Assembly (NCBI RefSeq): GCF_900564155.1
Contig: NZ_LS999839.1
Coordinates: 4,833,097-4,897,096, forward strand
Direction of reading: 5' to 3'
DNA from: Pedobacter schmidteae
GTDB lineage: Bacteria; Bacteroidota; Bacteroidia; Sphingobacteriales; Sphingobacteriaceae
Length of the DNA: 64,000 nt
Shown here: piece by piece, positions 1 to 8,788 of the stretch
Layout of the letters: the number at the start of each line of letters is the position of its first letter
Position numbering within the stretch: the first letter of the stretch is position 1
Notes under the pieces: generated by a model
Database searches by the model: none
Seen by the model: only the letters and a program-made list of their open reading frames with translations
Told to the model about the DNA's origin: nothing
Translations under genes and position numbers: made by a program

Positions 1-219
1 ATCCGTCTGAAAAATATCACCCTTGGTTACAGTTTACCTAAATCTATAACAGAACGATTAAAAATGCGAAATATAGATATAGCCATTGTGGGTAATAATA
101 TTGCCTTATTGTATGCTGATAAGAAGTTAAATGGAGCTGATCCAGAATTCTTTGGTAGTGGAGGGGTAGCTTTGCCGGTGCCAAGACAGTTTACATTTTC
201 CCTAAAAGCTGGTTTTTAA
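1..219 (+). CDS. SusC/RagA-family TonB-linked outer membrane protein, C-terminal end (partial)
   Basis: The open frame enters from the left edge and stops with TAA at 217-219, leaving 72 residues. The visible part has LKNITLGYSLP, a segment near LYADKKLNGADPEF, and a C-terminus ending in FTFSLKAGF with a terminal Phe. These are typical of the last beta-strands of SusC-type TonB-dependent receptors, which end in an aromatic residue for insertion by the BAM machinery. A SusD gene follows 18 bp later on the same strand, the standard SusC-SusD order. The family call therefore rests on both the C-terminal strand pattern and the context. Substrate cannot be told from this fragment. Confidence 0.85.
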   Translation: MRLKNITLGYSLPKSITERLKMRNIDIAIVGNNIALLYADKKLNGADPEFFGSGGVALPVPRQFTFSLKAGF

Positions 220-237
220 CGATTAAAATGCGATCTA

Positions 238-1692
238 ATGAATACAAGAACACTATATAGAATATTGGGACTCTCCTTCTTTGCACTGATGACACAAAGC
301 TGTGAGAAATACTTTCAGGTCAATCCGGATATGCGTACTGAAATGGATTCGGCGGACAAGGTAGGGCAACTACTGGTTACGGCCTACCCTTCTACGGATT
401 ACCTTCTATTTGCAGAGACTGCTTCAGATAATGCTACAGATAAAGGGCCGGGAGCTTATGCAACCAATGATGTGGCACGAGGTAGTTATTATTGGGAGGA
501 ACTAACGCGTGCAGACGACGCCTATTCTCCAAGTACATATTGGTTGGATATGTATAAAGTCATTGCAGCCGCGAATCATGCTATTGAAGCGGTAGATGAC
601 AACCATTTTGGCATTAAAGGACAACAGTACAAAGGCGAAGCATTGATCTGTCGTGCCTATGCACACCATATGCTGGTTTCCCTATTTTCTAAGGCTTATC
701 AGATTGGGGGAGATAATTCTTCTTATGGGATCCCCTATATAACTTTACCCGAAAAGAATGCCATTCAGGACTACGAACGAGGTACTGTAGCATCGGTATA
801 CGAAAACATCGAAAAGGATCTGGTGGAAGGCATGAAGTTGATTAAAGGTGTAACATTCAAATCTTCTAAATTCCATTTCAATGAGCAGGCAGTTAATGCC
901 TTTGCAGCTCGCTTTTACCTTTTTAAAGGAGATTATGATAAAGTGATTCAATACAGTTCCGCTATTTTTCCAGAAAATAACTTTAAGCAGAATATTCGTC
1001 CTGTGGCGGGTGCCTGGAAAGCTATAGGAAATCCTAACCAGCAATTTGGTAGTGCCGCAGGAACTTACAATCTGTTGTTGGCTAATGTATTTACCAGGTT
1101 TGCTTACTCTTCTGGTGCAAATCGCTACGGAGGGGGTAAACTGTTTACTACCATGATTACTGAAAAAAATGTAACTGGAAAAGGGTTCTTCCAATACCTG
1201 ACATCAACCGGTGGTGATGCTGAAAAACCTAACCTTAACAAATATCCGGAATATCGTGCAGACGGAAATTATTACACCGTACAGGTATTGTTTTCGGCCG
1301 ATGAAGCCTTGATGAACAGAGCTGAGGCCTATATCCAAAAGGGACAGTATGACTTAGCATTGAAAGATCTAAACGATTTTGCAGCGGTACGCATTGATGC
1401 TTATGATGTGACACAACACACTATAACCCAACAAAAAGTACTGGATTTCTATAACACCACAGATATCAAAGAGGGCCTAATCAAAACTGTATTAGATTTT
1501 AGACAAAAAGCTTTTGCACACGAAGGCTTACGATGGTTTGATATCAATCGCTATGGTATTGAGATTGCGCATAAGCATTATGATAGCAATATGGTAGAGA
1601 CCACGGATATACTAAAAAAAGATGATTTGAGACGTGTTTTCCAATTACCGGAAAGGAGCTCCTTATCTGGCCTACCAAAGAATCCAAGATAA
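238..1692 (+). CDS. SusD/RagB-family nutrient-binding outer membrane lipoprotein
   Basis: Encodes 484 residues. The signal peptide ends in a lipobox with Cys22 (TQSC), so the mature protein should be lipid-anchored at the outer membrane. The N-terminal YFQVNPD segment, the helical TPR-like repeats (for example the Tyr-rich EALICRAYAHHMLVSLF helix near residues 133-150) and the C-terminal RQKAFAHEGLRWFDINRYG signature are characteristic of SusD. SusD forms the lid over its partner SusC and captures ligand for TonB-driven import. The partner is the truncated gene directly upstream. Two more lipoproteins follow (metallohydrolase and DUF4302), so this is probably one operon. The ligand is unknown; peptide- or metal-linked substrates are as likely as glycans because no glycoside hydrolase is adjacent. 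Confidence 0.93.
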   Translation: MNTRTLYRILGLSFFALMTQSCEKYFQVNPDMRTEMDSADKVGQLLVTAYPSTDYLLFAETASDNATDKGPGAYATNDVARGSYYWEELTRADDAYSPSTYWLDMYKVIAAANHAIEAVDDNHFGIKGQQYKGEALICRAYAHHMLVSLFSKAYQIGGDNSSYGIPYITLPEKNAIQDYERGTVASVYENIEKDLVEGMKLIKGVTFKSSKFHFNEQAVNAFAARFYLFKGDYDKVIQYSSAIFPENNFKQNIRPVAGAWKAIGNPNQQFGSAAGTYNLLLANVFTRFAYSSGANRYGGGKLFTTMITEKNVTGKGFFQYLTSTGGDAEKPNLNKYPEYRADGNYYTVQVLFSADEALMNRAEAYIQKGQYDLALKDLNDFAAVRIDAYDVTQHTITQQKVLDFYNTTDIKEGLIKTVLDFRQKAFAHEGLRWFDINRYGIEIAHKHYDSNMVETTDILKKDDLRRVFQLPERSSLSGLPKNPR

Positions 1693-1721
1693 AAATCAAC
1701 GAAAGCAATAAACATATATAT

Positions 1722-3152
1722 ATGATTATGAAAAAATATTATTTACCACTGGTTCTATCGCTTGTAGTTAGTTTAGTAAGCTGTAGAAAAGCTGAAAAAA
1801 TTGATTTTCAATTCAATAAAGATTTGGACTATATCCCTACTGAATTAGACCAATGGTTAGCGGGGCAATTCACCAATCCTTACAACATGGAAATTGTCTA
1901 TCGATTTGACCGATACAAAATGGGCGAATTAAAACAGAATTTATCCCCTGCAAAGGAAGAGAAAGTAAGGGAACAAATGGAGATGGTTAGGAATGGATTT
2001 ATTATCCCCTTTCAAAAAGCAGCAGGTCCCGTTTTTGCGAAAACTTATTTTCCTAAAGAATGGGTCTTATCCGGTTCCTATGCGGTCACTTCAGATGGAC
2101 GTATACTGGCCATTTCTTCCGGAGGTCGCAGTATTACCATATATGAAGTAAATACTGCGGATACGACAAATGCTGAAGTAACCCGGACGAAGTTAAAGAC
2201 GGTTCATCATGAGTATGCCCATACCCTGACACAGATTATTCGTATCCCACGCGAGTTCGAATCCATCTCTGAGGCCAACTATTCTGCAGATTGGCGAAGT
2301 ACCTTTACCTATCCTGATGCAGTAAATGATGCTCAGGGTTTTGTATCACGCTATTCCCGAGCCAATGTAATGGAAGATTTTGCGGAGACCGCCGGATTTC
2401 TATTGGCGCACGGACAGCTTTGGTATGACACCCGCGCTGGAAAAGTGCCGAGTTCAGGTTATGATATCCTGAAGAAAAAAGAAGCTGCGTTAGTTAAATT
2501 CTATAAGGATAGTTATGGAGTAGATTTCAGAAGGGTACAACGTGAAATGGCGCAGGCCATGTATACCCGCTTTAATGATAAGGAAAAGCAATCTTTTGCC
2601 TACTGGTTTTTTGATCAGGGTACCTTCAATTATACCTTGCCATACAACACGGCAGCAAGTTCAGCAGATTTAAAAACGAAGGTAAACAACTTCATTACAA
2701 AGGCACCTTTGGCAGCCAATACGCAATTCGACAAGTATGTTGTAAAAGACCTGAGTTTTATATTTACACCCGGAGCTCTAATTCCAAATAGTAATGCAAA
2801 GCAAGGGGATTTGATTATCAGGGTTGCCTATCAGCGAAATACGGCGCCAATTTCGTATGCAGATTACACGTTTAAATATTTAACAAACCCAACAACCAAT
2901 ACAGTCAAATTTGACAAATCAGCCCAAGGAACAGCGGATGTGAATCAAAATGCCAACGCAAAATTGTTTATGACACCTTTTATGGATGAAATAGCAAGCT
3001 ATTTTACAAGTGGAAACTTTGTCCCGGAGTGGTCTATTGATGCCCCTTCCCGCACACGATTAGACGAATTCTTTTTTGATTTTGGTGGTTTCTATAAAGA
3101 AGGGAACAGAGATAGCTATATCAATTTCTCACTACAAAGAGCGAGAAAATAG
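1722..3152 (+). CDS. Substrate import-associated zinc metallohydrolase lipoprotein
   Basis: Encodes 476 residues with a lipoprotein signal (LVSC, Cys21). The zincin motif HHEYAH gives HExxH at residues 163-167. A downstream MEDFAET segment (217-223) supplies a likely third acidic ligand, the gluzincin arrangement. The early FNKDLDYIPTELDQW segment matches the family of zinc-binding lipoproteins that travel with SusC/SusD pairs (the import-associated metallohydrolase family, TIGR04549-like). It is probably surface or periplasmic and trims a substrate before or after import. An alternative ATG two codons downstream (1728) starts at MKKYY and is equally plausible. It lies 29 bp after the SusD gene and 33 bp before the DUF4302 gene, so co-transcription is likely. 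The true substrate is unknown. Confidence 0.85.
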   Translation: MIMKKYYLPLVLSLVVSLVSCRKAEKIDFQFNKDLDYIPTELDQWLAGQFTNPYNMEIVYRFDRYKMGELKQNLSPAKEEKVREQMEMVRNGFIIPFQKAAGPVFAKTYFPKEWVLSGSYAVTSDGRILAISSGGRSITIYEVNTADTTNAEVTRTKLKTVHHEYAHTLTQIIRIPREFESISEANYSADWRSTFTYPDAVNDAQGFVSRYSRANVMEDFAETAGFLLAHGQLWYDTRAGKVPSSGYDILKKKEAALVKFYKDSYGVDFRRVQREMAQAMYTRFNDKEKQSFAYWFFDQGTFNYTLPYNTAASSADLKTKVNNFITKAPLAANTQFDKYVVKDLSFIFTPGALIPNSNAKQGDLIIRVAYQRNTAPISYADYTFKYLTNPTTNTVKFDKSAQGTADVNQNANAKLFMTPFMDEIASYFTSGNFVPEWSIDAPSRTRLDEFFFDFGGFYKEGNRDSYINFSLQRARK

Positions 3153-3185
3153 GACAAACAATAGAATTGTAATAAAAATAAGAAG

Positions 3186-4499
3186 ATGAAAAAATTAAAT
3201 AAACTTTTGTTTTTGGGTATACTATTGTTTGCTAGTTGTCGCCCGGATGATATTGACTTGACTTTTAATAAAACACCTGACCAGCGCATGGGAGAATTAC
3301 AAAAACAAGTTAAACAGCAATTGGTCGAAGCAAAATATGGTTGGCGGGTACTGAGCTCGACCTTAACCAAAGGGACATATGGATTTTATATGGATTTTGA
3401 TGCGGATGGAAAGACAGATCGTGTCCGTATGGTTTCCGATATCGACAACGTGTCAAGTAAGATAGTACGTACTTCTGCTTACCGTGTGAAATTGATTAAT
3501 GCGCCCATGCTTTCTTTCGAGACATACAGCTACATCCACCAGCTCGCGGATCCAGACCCTAATGTAATCGGCGGTGAATATGGCGATGGTTTAAAAGCGG
3601 ATATTGAATTTGAACTGCAACGCACAACTACAGACTCTTTGTTCTTCAAAGGCCGTAAGTTCCGTAGTGAGATGATATTAATCCGTGCTACCCGGGAAGA
3701 GCAGCAGGTGTATCTGTCTGGTGGCTTTATAAATGTAATAAATGAGGTTAAAGGCATATTTGCAACCAATCAGATCTCCTTATTTGACCATGCAGGTGTT
3801 ACCTACCAGATGACCATCAACTCCGACTCACGTACACTGGGCATCATGAGTTATGTTAACGATAAAATAGTGACAAGCAATGATTTATTCTCTTATACCG
3901 CTGATGGGCTTCAAATAGGTAAAGGTATACCATTGTTAAATGGAGACGTTATTTCTAAAATTTTACTCACCGGAGGCAAGTTGTATGTAATTACCGGCAA
4001 AGGAGATAAACAGGAAATCAGGGGTTCTCAAACACCTTTATTGCCACTGGCTGATATCATGGGCGTGATGTATACCAGGTTATTCTCCCCTTACCGGGTT
4101 CAGTATTCTGGTACTAATGCTGCCGGGGCAAACATCTTATATCAGGTACATAGGCAAATAGCAATCCCTGCTCCTCCAGGCTCTGCCTCAAAAATTGATC
4201 TGGATTTACAATGGGATACCATAAATAAATACATTTACCTACAAGGGTACATGTATTATTCTGCTACACCTACCATGACGCGGTACCGGTATAATTATAC
4301 GTACGATAAAACAACAGGCTTATTCAAACTGAGCAATAAAGTGGTGCAGGCTACAGGATTTGCTTCTGTAGGACTAATGGATACTTTCCTTTTGAATAAC
4401 GAATTCAAATTAGAATACTACTTTGATAGCGGAAATGCTTACGGACGAGTAGTAAGCAAGGATGGCAGTATTACGATGACTTTGATGCCGCTTAAATAA
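3186..4499 (+). CDS. DUF4302 domain lipoprotein
   Basis: Encodes 437 residues with a short signal peptide and lipobox FASC, Cys18. The segment after the anchor (RMGELQKQVKQQLVEA, then KYGWRV) and the GTYGFYMDFDADGKTDRV block resemble the DUF4302 family. These are outer-surface lipoproteins usually found beside SusCD pairs and the import-associated metallohydrolase, as here. The rest is predicted beta-rich without catalytic motifs that I recognise. It is the last gene of the + operon; a strong hairpin terminator follows 15 bp after the stop codon. Role in substrate binding at the cell surface is inference from context. Confidence 0.8.
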   Translation: MKKLNKLLFLGILLFASCRPDDIDLTFNKTPDQRMGELQKQVKQQLVEAKYGWRVLSSTLTKGTYGFYMDFDADGKTDRVRMVSDIDNVSSKIVRTSAYRVKLINAPMLSFETYSYIHQLADPDPNVIGGEYGDGLKADIEFELQRTTTDSLFFKGRKFRSEMILIRATREEQQVYLSGGFINVINEVKGIFATNQISLFDHAGVTYQMTINSDSRTLGIMSYVNDKIVTSNDLFSYTADGLQIGKGIPLLNGDVISKILLTGGKLYVITGKGDKQEIRGSQTPLLPLADIMGVMYTRLFSPYRVQYSGTNAAGANILYQVHRQIAIPAPPGSASKIDLDLQWDTINKYIYLQGYMYYSATPTMTRYRYNYTYDKTTGLFKLSNKVVQATGFASVGLMDTFLLNNEFKLEYYFDSGNAYGRVVSKDGSITMTLMPLK

Positions 4500-4514
4500 T
4501 GTAAAAACAATACT

Positions 4515-4546
4515 AAAGCACCTCACCTACCCGGTGGGGTGCTTTT
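4515..4546. terminator. Bidirectional hairpin terminator between SusCD operon and arsenic operon
   Basis: The arm AAAGCACCTCACC (4515-4527) pairs with GGTGGGGTGCTTT (4533-4545) with one G-T wobble and a 5-nt loop. It is flanked by short A and T runs, so it can act in both directions. It serves the + lipoprotein operon (stop at 4499). It also overlaps the last codons and stop codon of the convergent arsenate reductase gene. Confidence 0.8.
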
Positions 4547-5173
4547 AAAGAATCTATTGATTTGTGAAAAGACGTAAAACATTTCAGTTGCAATCTGCAA
4601 ACTTCTTTCCTGATACTTTTCTGCTTGTTCTGGCGTATTGTCAAATGCCTTTGGGTCTTCAAACGTTATTAGAATGCGCTTTTCAGCCCCCGAAATAAAT
4701 GGGCAGCCGCCATCAGCCTGCGAGCAGGTCATTATTGCTGCAAATGCGCCTGAAGGGTTAAATTCACTATCATAGGTCTTTGAAAAGCCAATAACCGGAT
4801 GGTCATTATCGCTATATTTTATGGCATATATTGGATTATTCCCTTCAGCGATAACCTGAATTTTAAATCCCGATTGTCTCAACGTTTCGGCAACTACAGG
4901 AAACAAGGCAGTGGCTTCTGTCCCCCCAGAATAACAAAAGACATTTTTAATGCCATAATAAGCTGCTGCTGTTTGCGCCCAAACTTGTGAAAGGTGACTT
5001 CTACGTGAATTGTGTGTACAAATCAGATTAAGCCGTACCTCGTTTTGAGTACGATATTTGTCTTGAATAAAATCAACTAAGGGTTGTAATATCGCTTTGC
5101 GCTCTGATGTGATACTATCAAACTTGAAAGTGTTCACCACACTTTCAAGTTCCTGAAAAAGTTTTGTGTTCAT
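4523..5173 (-). CDS. arsC: Thioredoxin-type arsenate reductase / low-molecular-weight phosphatase family
   Basis: Encodes 216 residues when started at the ATG at 5173. A longer frame from 5212 would overlap the previous gene and adds a non-conserved N-terminus. The phosphatase P-loop CTHNSRRS (CX5R) has its nucleophile at Cys52. The TCSQADGGCPF segment gives Cys150 and Cys157, matching the Cys82/Cys89 relay of thioredoxin-coupled ArsC. All three catalytic cysteines are therefore present. Function: reduction of arsenate to arsenite in the cytoplasm. It is the third gene of arsR-DUF6428-arsC. No arsenite efflux pump lies in this window, so export must be encoded elsewhere. The N-terminal ~45 residues precede the P-loop as an extra helical region typical of the Bacteroidota versions. 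Confidence 0.85.
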   Translation of the reverse strand: MNTKLFQELESVVNTFKFDSITSERKAILQPLVDFIQDKYRTQNEVRLNLICTHNSRRSHLSQVWAQTAAAYYGIKNVFCYSGGTEATALFPVVAETLRQSGFKIQVIAEGNNPIYAIKYSDNDHPVIGFSKTYDSEFNPSGAFAAIMTCSQADGGCPFISGAEKRILITFEDPKAFDNTPEQAEKYQERSLQIATEMFYVFSQINRFFKSTPPGR

Positions 5174-5195
5174 GTTATATTTATCGGCTTTAAAA

Positions 5196-5663
5196 TTAGC
5201 AGCACCCGCCACCTGGAGTACAAGTTGAACCTGAAGCCAGATTTACCATGTCGATTTTTTGCTTTTCGGCCGGAACCCCACATTTATCTGACGCCAGGCA
5301 AGCCGTTTTCTTAGCCAGTAAAAGAAAATTTGCACCATCAAACCCAAGGTCATATTTACCTATAGTTTCTGCCTGATATTCCACTTCAATTTCCAAATCT
5401 TCCATTCCCAAAACCTTTTCTGAAAGTGAGATGATATGGAGCAGTTTTCCAGCCTTTAAACGGTGTTCGTAATCATCCGCATCCCATAACTGGAAATTAG
5501 CTACTTTTTCGTGGCGTACAGTTCCCCCGCAGTCGATAAAGTCTTTTGTAATAATTCCGACCTCGGTTACATGGAAATGTTCCGGTACCGAACTACCATT
5601 TTCCAACTTAAAATTTACTCCTTCAGCCGTAGCAAGGATTTCTTTTATTTCAGATAGTTTCAT
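5196..5663 (-). CDS. DUF6428 family protein of arsenic operon
   Basis: Encodes 155 residues. It is compact, with a SVPEHFHVTEVG segment (His-x-His) near the start and a C-terminus ending in GGGCC. These potential thiol and imidazole ligands suggest metalloid or metal binding, but no enzymatic motif is recognised. The family (DUF6428) is known mainly from Bacteroidota arsenic operons, where it sits between arsR and an arsenate reductase, exactly as here. An ArsR-like operator lies 22 bp upstream of the start codon. The stop codon is 22 bp from the arsenate reductase start. Function as an arsenite carrier or chaperone is inference. Confidence 0.72.
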   Translation of the reverse strand: MKLSEIKEILATAEGVNFKLENGSSVPEHFHVTEVGIITKDFIDCGGTVRHEKVANFQLWDADDYEHRLKAGKLLHIISLSEKVLGMEDLEIEVEYQAETIGKYDLGFDGANFLLLAKKTACLASDKCGVPAEKQKIDMVNLASGSTCTPGGGCC

Positions 5664-5684
5664 AATTTATGTATTTATAGTATT

Positions 5685-5700
5685 ATTGCAATTTAACGAT
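5685..5700. promoter_or_regulatory. Putative second ArsR operator
   Basis: On the - strand this reads ATCGTTAAATTGCAAT and matches the operator in front of arsR (6058-6073) at 13 of 16 positions. It lies in the arsR-DUF6428 gap, suggesting an internal ArsR-controlled promoter for the DUF6428 and arsenate reductase genes. Confidence 0.5.
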
Positions 5701-5719
5701 TGATATAGGCAAAAAAAGG

Positions 5720-6049
5720 TTAACAACAAGTTGTTTCGCCTTTGTACTGTGCAAGAAAAGTACCCAATTGCTGCTCTAACAACTTCCATGTTTTCGGATT
5801 GATACAATAGCAAATACTAACTCCCTCTATTGTTCCTTGTATTATTCCTGCATTCTTTAATTCTTTCAAATGCTGCGAAATTGTTGCCTGTGCTAATCCT
5901 AATTCCCCAACAAGATCACCACAAATGCAGGTATTGGAAATCAATATCCTTTGCAGGATAGCAATCCGGGCAGGATGAGCCATCGCCTTTAATAAGGTTG
6001 CAAGCTGGTTTTGCTCGTCTGTAAATATTTCTGTTTTTGTAAGTCCCAT
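5720..6049 (-). CDS. arsR: ArsR family metalloregulatory transcription factor
   Basis: Encodes 109 residues from the ATG at 6049. A TTG 15 bp upstream would lie inside the operator and is less likely. The winged-helix body has the recognition-helix segment GLAQATISQHLKELKNAGII. Metal-site cysteines occur as CIC (Cys41, Cys43) in the helix before it, with additional C-terminal cysteines (Cys108, Cys109). ArsR-type repressors leave DNA when arsenite binds such a Cys cluster. A near-perfect palindrome at 6058-6073 sits just upstream of the start, consistent with autorepression. It is the first gene of the - strand arsenic operon. Confidence 0.9.
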   Translation of the reverse strand: MGLTKTEIFTDEQNQLATLLKAMAHPARIAILQRILISNTCICGDLVGELGLAQATISQHLKELKNAGIIQGTIEGVSICYCINPKTWKLLEQQLGTFLAQYKGETTCC

Positions 6050-6057
6050 AATTATAT

Positions 6058-6073
6058 ATCGCAATATTACGAT
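6058..6073. promoter_or_regulatory. ArsR operator (near-perfect palindrome)
   Basis: ATCGCAATATTACGAT is a 16-bp palindrome broken only at one symmetric pair (C/A). It ends 9 bp before the arsR start codon and has a related copy at 5685-5700, which supports a role as operator for the adjacent ArsR-family protein. Confidence 0.6.
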
Positions 6074-6195
6074 TTTTATTTTGAAATAAAAATAAAATTA
6101 ATTCCATAGCATTCTTTTGTTTCAAAACCAAGGTTACGGAAATCACGAACAAACAATTCCCTTCGCTTTGCATTTATGATGCAATCTTTTATTAT

Positions 6196-7380
6196 TTAAA
6201 ATCGGCCTCTTTTATTGTAATACCTTTCCAGTACTTTATCCAAATCATCTGTAGCACTAGCAGTAACCCTTAGCACTACCTTACCTTCCTCATCCAACAA
6301 AATCTTGGTAGGAAAACCCGTTATAAGATATGTTTTAACTACATCAATATCGGTATCGTCTTTATTAAGCAGATTAATCCAATCCACGCCATCCTCTAAC
6401 ATCGCTTTAACAGAAGCAGCTCTACGTTCAACCGCTGTTTTATTATTTTCATTACTGACTCCAATAATTTCAAAGCCTTTATTTTTATACTTGTCACTCA
6501 ACATTTTCAGATGAGGTTGCCCCATCCTACAAGGTTTGCACCAACTTCCCCAAAAATCTAACAACACCAGTTTCCCACGTTTACTCTTTAGATCAAAACT
6601 TTTCCCCCCGGTGGTTGTGCCTTTAAAGCTCGCGGCGATGGTACCTGCGGCTGTGACTTTAAGTGATTCTACTTTTTTATTGACCTTAGCAGCTAATGAA
6701 GTATGCTTATAAAGTTCAGATAAATTATTATAAGCAGCAATATATTGATCCGCTGTATAAAAATTTGACATACGACTAAGGAAGTATAAACTTGTAAAAG
6801 ATGTAGGATAATCTTCAATATATCCTTTTTGTTTAGCGATAATCTGTCGGGAAATACGCTGGCCTTTATCGATCAGTGACCTCAACAAGATGCTATCTTT
6901 TTTTTCAAGTGACATGATTTCACGTCTTATAAGAAAATCCTGCTTGATTAAAATTGCAGTAGCCCGTCTATAAACGGCAAATTCTTTGTTCTCCTGATCA
7001 GCTATTACTACAGTTGAAAGTATATCATCAGGGCTTGTTTCAAGTTTGATTGGTGATTTATAAATAATCAGTTCTATCCCCATTGCCCTAATACTGGCCT
7101 GTCGTCCAGAAATACTTCCCATAGCTTCACAGGCTAAATTAGCAATAACAGGTTCATCCTGTGCCTTCACATGAAAGGCAAACTTGCCGTTCAACACCTG
7201 TTTTTCATAAAGCTGCGTCTGTCCGGTTACCGAACTAAAAGAGAGGGTCAGCCTACAGCTGTCCCTCCCGTTTATATGGCCACTTACTAAAATACTATCG
7301 CCCTGTGCAAAGGATAAGGATACATAGAACAGTAAGCTCAAGCAAAGTCCAACACTTTGAATACATTTCAGTTTTCTCAT
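6196..7380 (-). CDS. TlpA-like thioredoxin-fold lipoprotein-cluster protein with DUF4369-like N-terminus
   Basis: Encodes 394 residues. A cleavable signal peptide (about residues 1-25, ending SFAQ) directs export. Residues ~30-110 look like the beta-sandwich DUF4369 domain common in Bacteroidota TlpA proteins. A helical middle follows, then a thioredoxin domain with DFWGSWCKPC (Cys281, Cys284) and a later cis-Pro segment TGFPTKILL. Function: thiol-disulfide exchange in the periplasm. The start ATG overlaps the stop TAA of the upstream PKD-like gene by one base (TAATG), suggesting translational coupling. It is the last gene of the sigma/FecR-controlled SusCD operon, so it probably acts on a product of that system. 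Confidence 0.88.
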   Translation of the reverse strand: MRKLKCIQSVGLCLSLLFYVSLSFAQGDSILVSGHINGRDSCRLTLSFSSVTGQTQLYEKQVLNGKFAFHVKAQDEPVIANLACEAMGSISGRQASIRAMGIELIIYKSPIKLETSPDDILSTVVIADQENKEFAVYRRATAILIKQDFLIRREIMSLEKKDSILLRSLIDKGQRISRQIIAKQKGYIEDYPTSFTSLYFLSRMSNFYTADQYIAAYNNLSELYKHTSLAAKVNKKVESLKVTAAGTIAASFKGTTTGGKSFDLKSKRGKLVLLDFWGSWCKPCRMGQPHLKMLSDKYKNKGFEIIGVSNENNKTAVERRAASVKAMLEDGVDWINLLNKDDTDIDVVKTYLITGFPTKILLDEEGKVVLRVTASATDDLDKVLERYYNKRGRF

Positions 7381-8777
7381 TACTGTGGTTTATAAACCAT
7401 ATCAATAATTTTTCCTATCCCAGGAAACTTCTTAGCTGTTGAAGTGACATCACCTGTGGGTGCCAGATTCAAATAATAAACGGTACCATTTTCACCTTCA
7501 TTAACTCCGGCTACCAATACTGTATTCAACATCCCCAGTACAGCAACATTTGCTCCAGCTCCAGGTGCATCATATACCTTACGGGCAGCGTTCATCTCTA
7601 AATCATATACATAGATCTTCTGATCAACCGCATAATAGATCAGTGGTAAAGTAGCAGAAACTGCAAAACTGGAGGCTCTATCTATATCAGGGACATTTAA
7701 CATTTGCTGATATTTGACTGCGGGTGTACCGTTAGAATTGATCACATAAAAATGGAAGCTATTATTGGCTAAATTTTTACAAATAGCATAATAATGATCT
7801 GTTACCGGTGCAGCACGCATAAACACCATTTTTTTGCCAATGTTATTCATATCAAATGGGTCTACTTTAGCATCATAAGGAAATGCGGTCAGTTCAGATT
7901 TGTTGGCTGGTAGCTGTAAAAATCTCCCATTTTTTTCGTCATAAATGATACCTGGGTATCTGGAACCAACGGCCATAAATGGTGCTGCGCGATAATCACC
8001 AGAAACCTTATCACCAAATCTCGTTGGTGGAGGTACAGCGGTTGCCATAAAATATAAATCACCATTGTTAATGATATACTCTCTGCTGTCTCTATTTTTC
8101 ATAAAATAGAGCTGAGGCGCCAAAACTGCTGGTTTTTCGAAAAACAAAGAGTTATAGTCTATAATTTTGGCAAAATCATTCCCTTTCAATTGCAAGATAT
8201 CTGTATTACTTTGTAAAAACACCTTTTGCTCCTGTTGTCCAAAATAAGTATATACTCTATTGGCACCACCAGGAATTGCATTACCATTGGTCCGTTTATA
8301 AATTTCGTCATAAACTTTATCTCCAGGCGTAATCATGTCAATATCGGTATTGGCACCTCGTTTATTTAAGACAACCCAGCCCTGAGAAAATGGCGTAACA
8401 ATTTTTAAATCAAACGTCCTGAAGTCGCTAATACCTGTTGCCGGATCTGTTACTTTCAGGATTACCTCATAGGCATTTACTGAAGGTTCTTCCTCCACTA
8501 CAATGGCTAGCCTTTTTTCTGTCGACAGTTGTTTCGTAAGGCCAGTTATCGGTGAATAAATTTTCCATTCGTAAGTCAATTTACTGTTTTCATCAGATTT
8601 GGTAATTACCGGAGCTATTTTTAAGGAATCAAACTTCATTAGTGTAAAGTCCGGTATAGAATCTATATTAACCTTATTTAGCTTTTTGTAATCGTAATTG
8701 CCTTCATCTTTGGCACACCCTGCGATCATTAATGTTGCGGTACAGAAAAGGCAAATGATATAAATATATAATTTCAT
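7380..8777 (-). CDS. PKD-like family surface lipoprotein
   Basis: Encodes 465 residues with lipobox IAGC, Cys21. After the anchor, residues ~25-130 form a PKD/Ig-like beta domain (EWKIYSP, AYEVILKVTDPATGISD). The remainder is a repetitive beta-strand region, possibly propeller-like (VNRYTYFGQQEQ-type strands and IYVYDLEMNAARKVYD). This matches the PKD-like lipoproteins that follow SusD and DUF4843 genes in Bacteroidota. No catalytic motif seen. It likely sits on the cell surface and binds or presents ligand to the SusCD pair; this is inference from operon position. Confidence 0.78.
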   Translation of the reverse strand: MKLYIYIICLFCTATLMIAGCAKDEGNYDYKKLNKVNIDSIPDFTLMKFDSLKIAPVITKSDENSKLTYEWKIYSPITGLTKQLSTEKRLAIVVEEEPSVNAYEVILKVTDPATGISDFRTFDLKIVTPFSQGWVVLNKRGANTDIDMITPGDKVYDEIYKRTNGNAIPGGANRVYTYFGQQEQKVFLQSNTDILQLKGNDFAKIIDYNSLFFEKPAVLAPQLYFMKNRDSREYIINNGDLYFMATAVPPPTRFGDKVSGDYRAAPFMAVGSRYPGIIYDEKNGRFLQLPANKSELTAFPYDAKVDPFDMNNIGKKMVFMRAAPVTDHYYAICKNLANNSFHFYVINSNGTPAVKYQQMLNVPDIDRASSFAVSATLPLIYYAVDQKIYVYDLEMNAARKVYDAPGAGANVAVLGMLNTVLVAGVNEGENGTVYYLNLAPTGDVTSTAKKFPGIGKIIDMVYKPQ

Positions 8778-8788
8778 CAGTATATGTT

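Noticed and set aside
745-1194. 149-residue frame antisense to the SusD gene
   Set aside because: It lies wholly inside a convincing SusD gene in the opposite orientation; a shadow of its codon pattern, like other antisense frames in the window.
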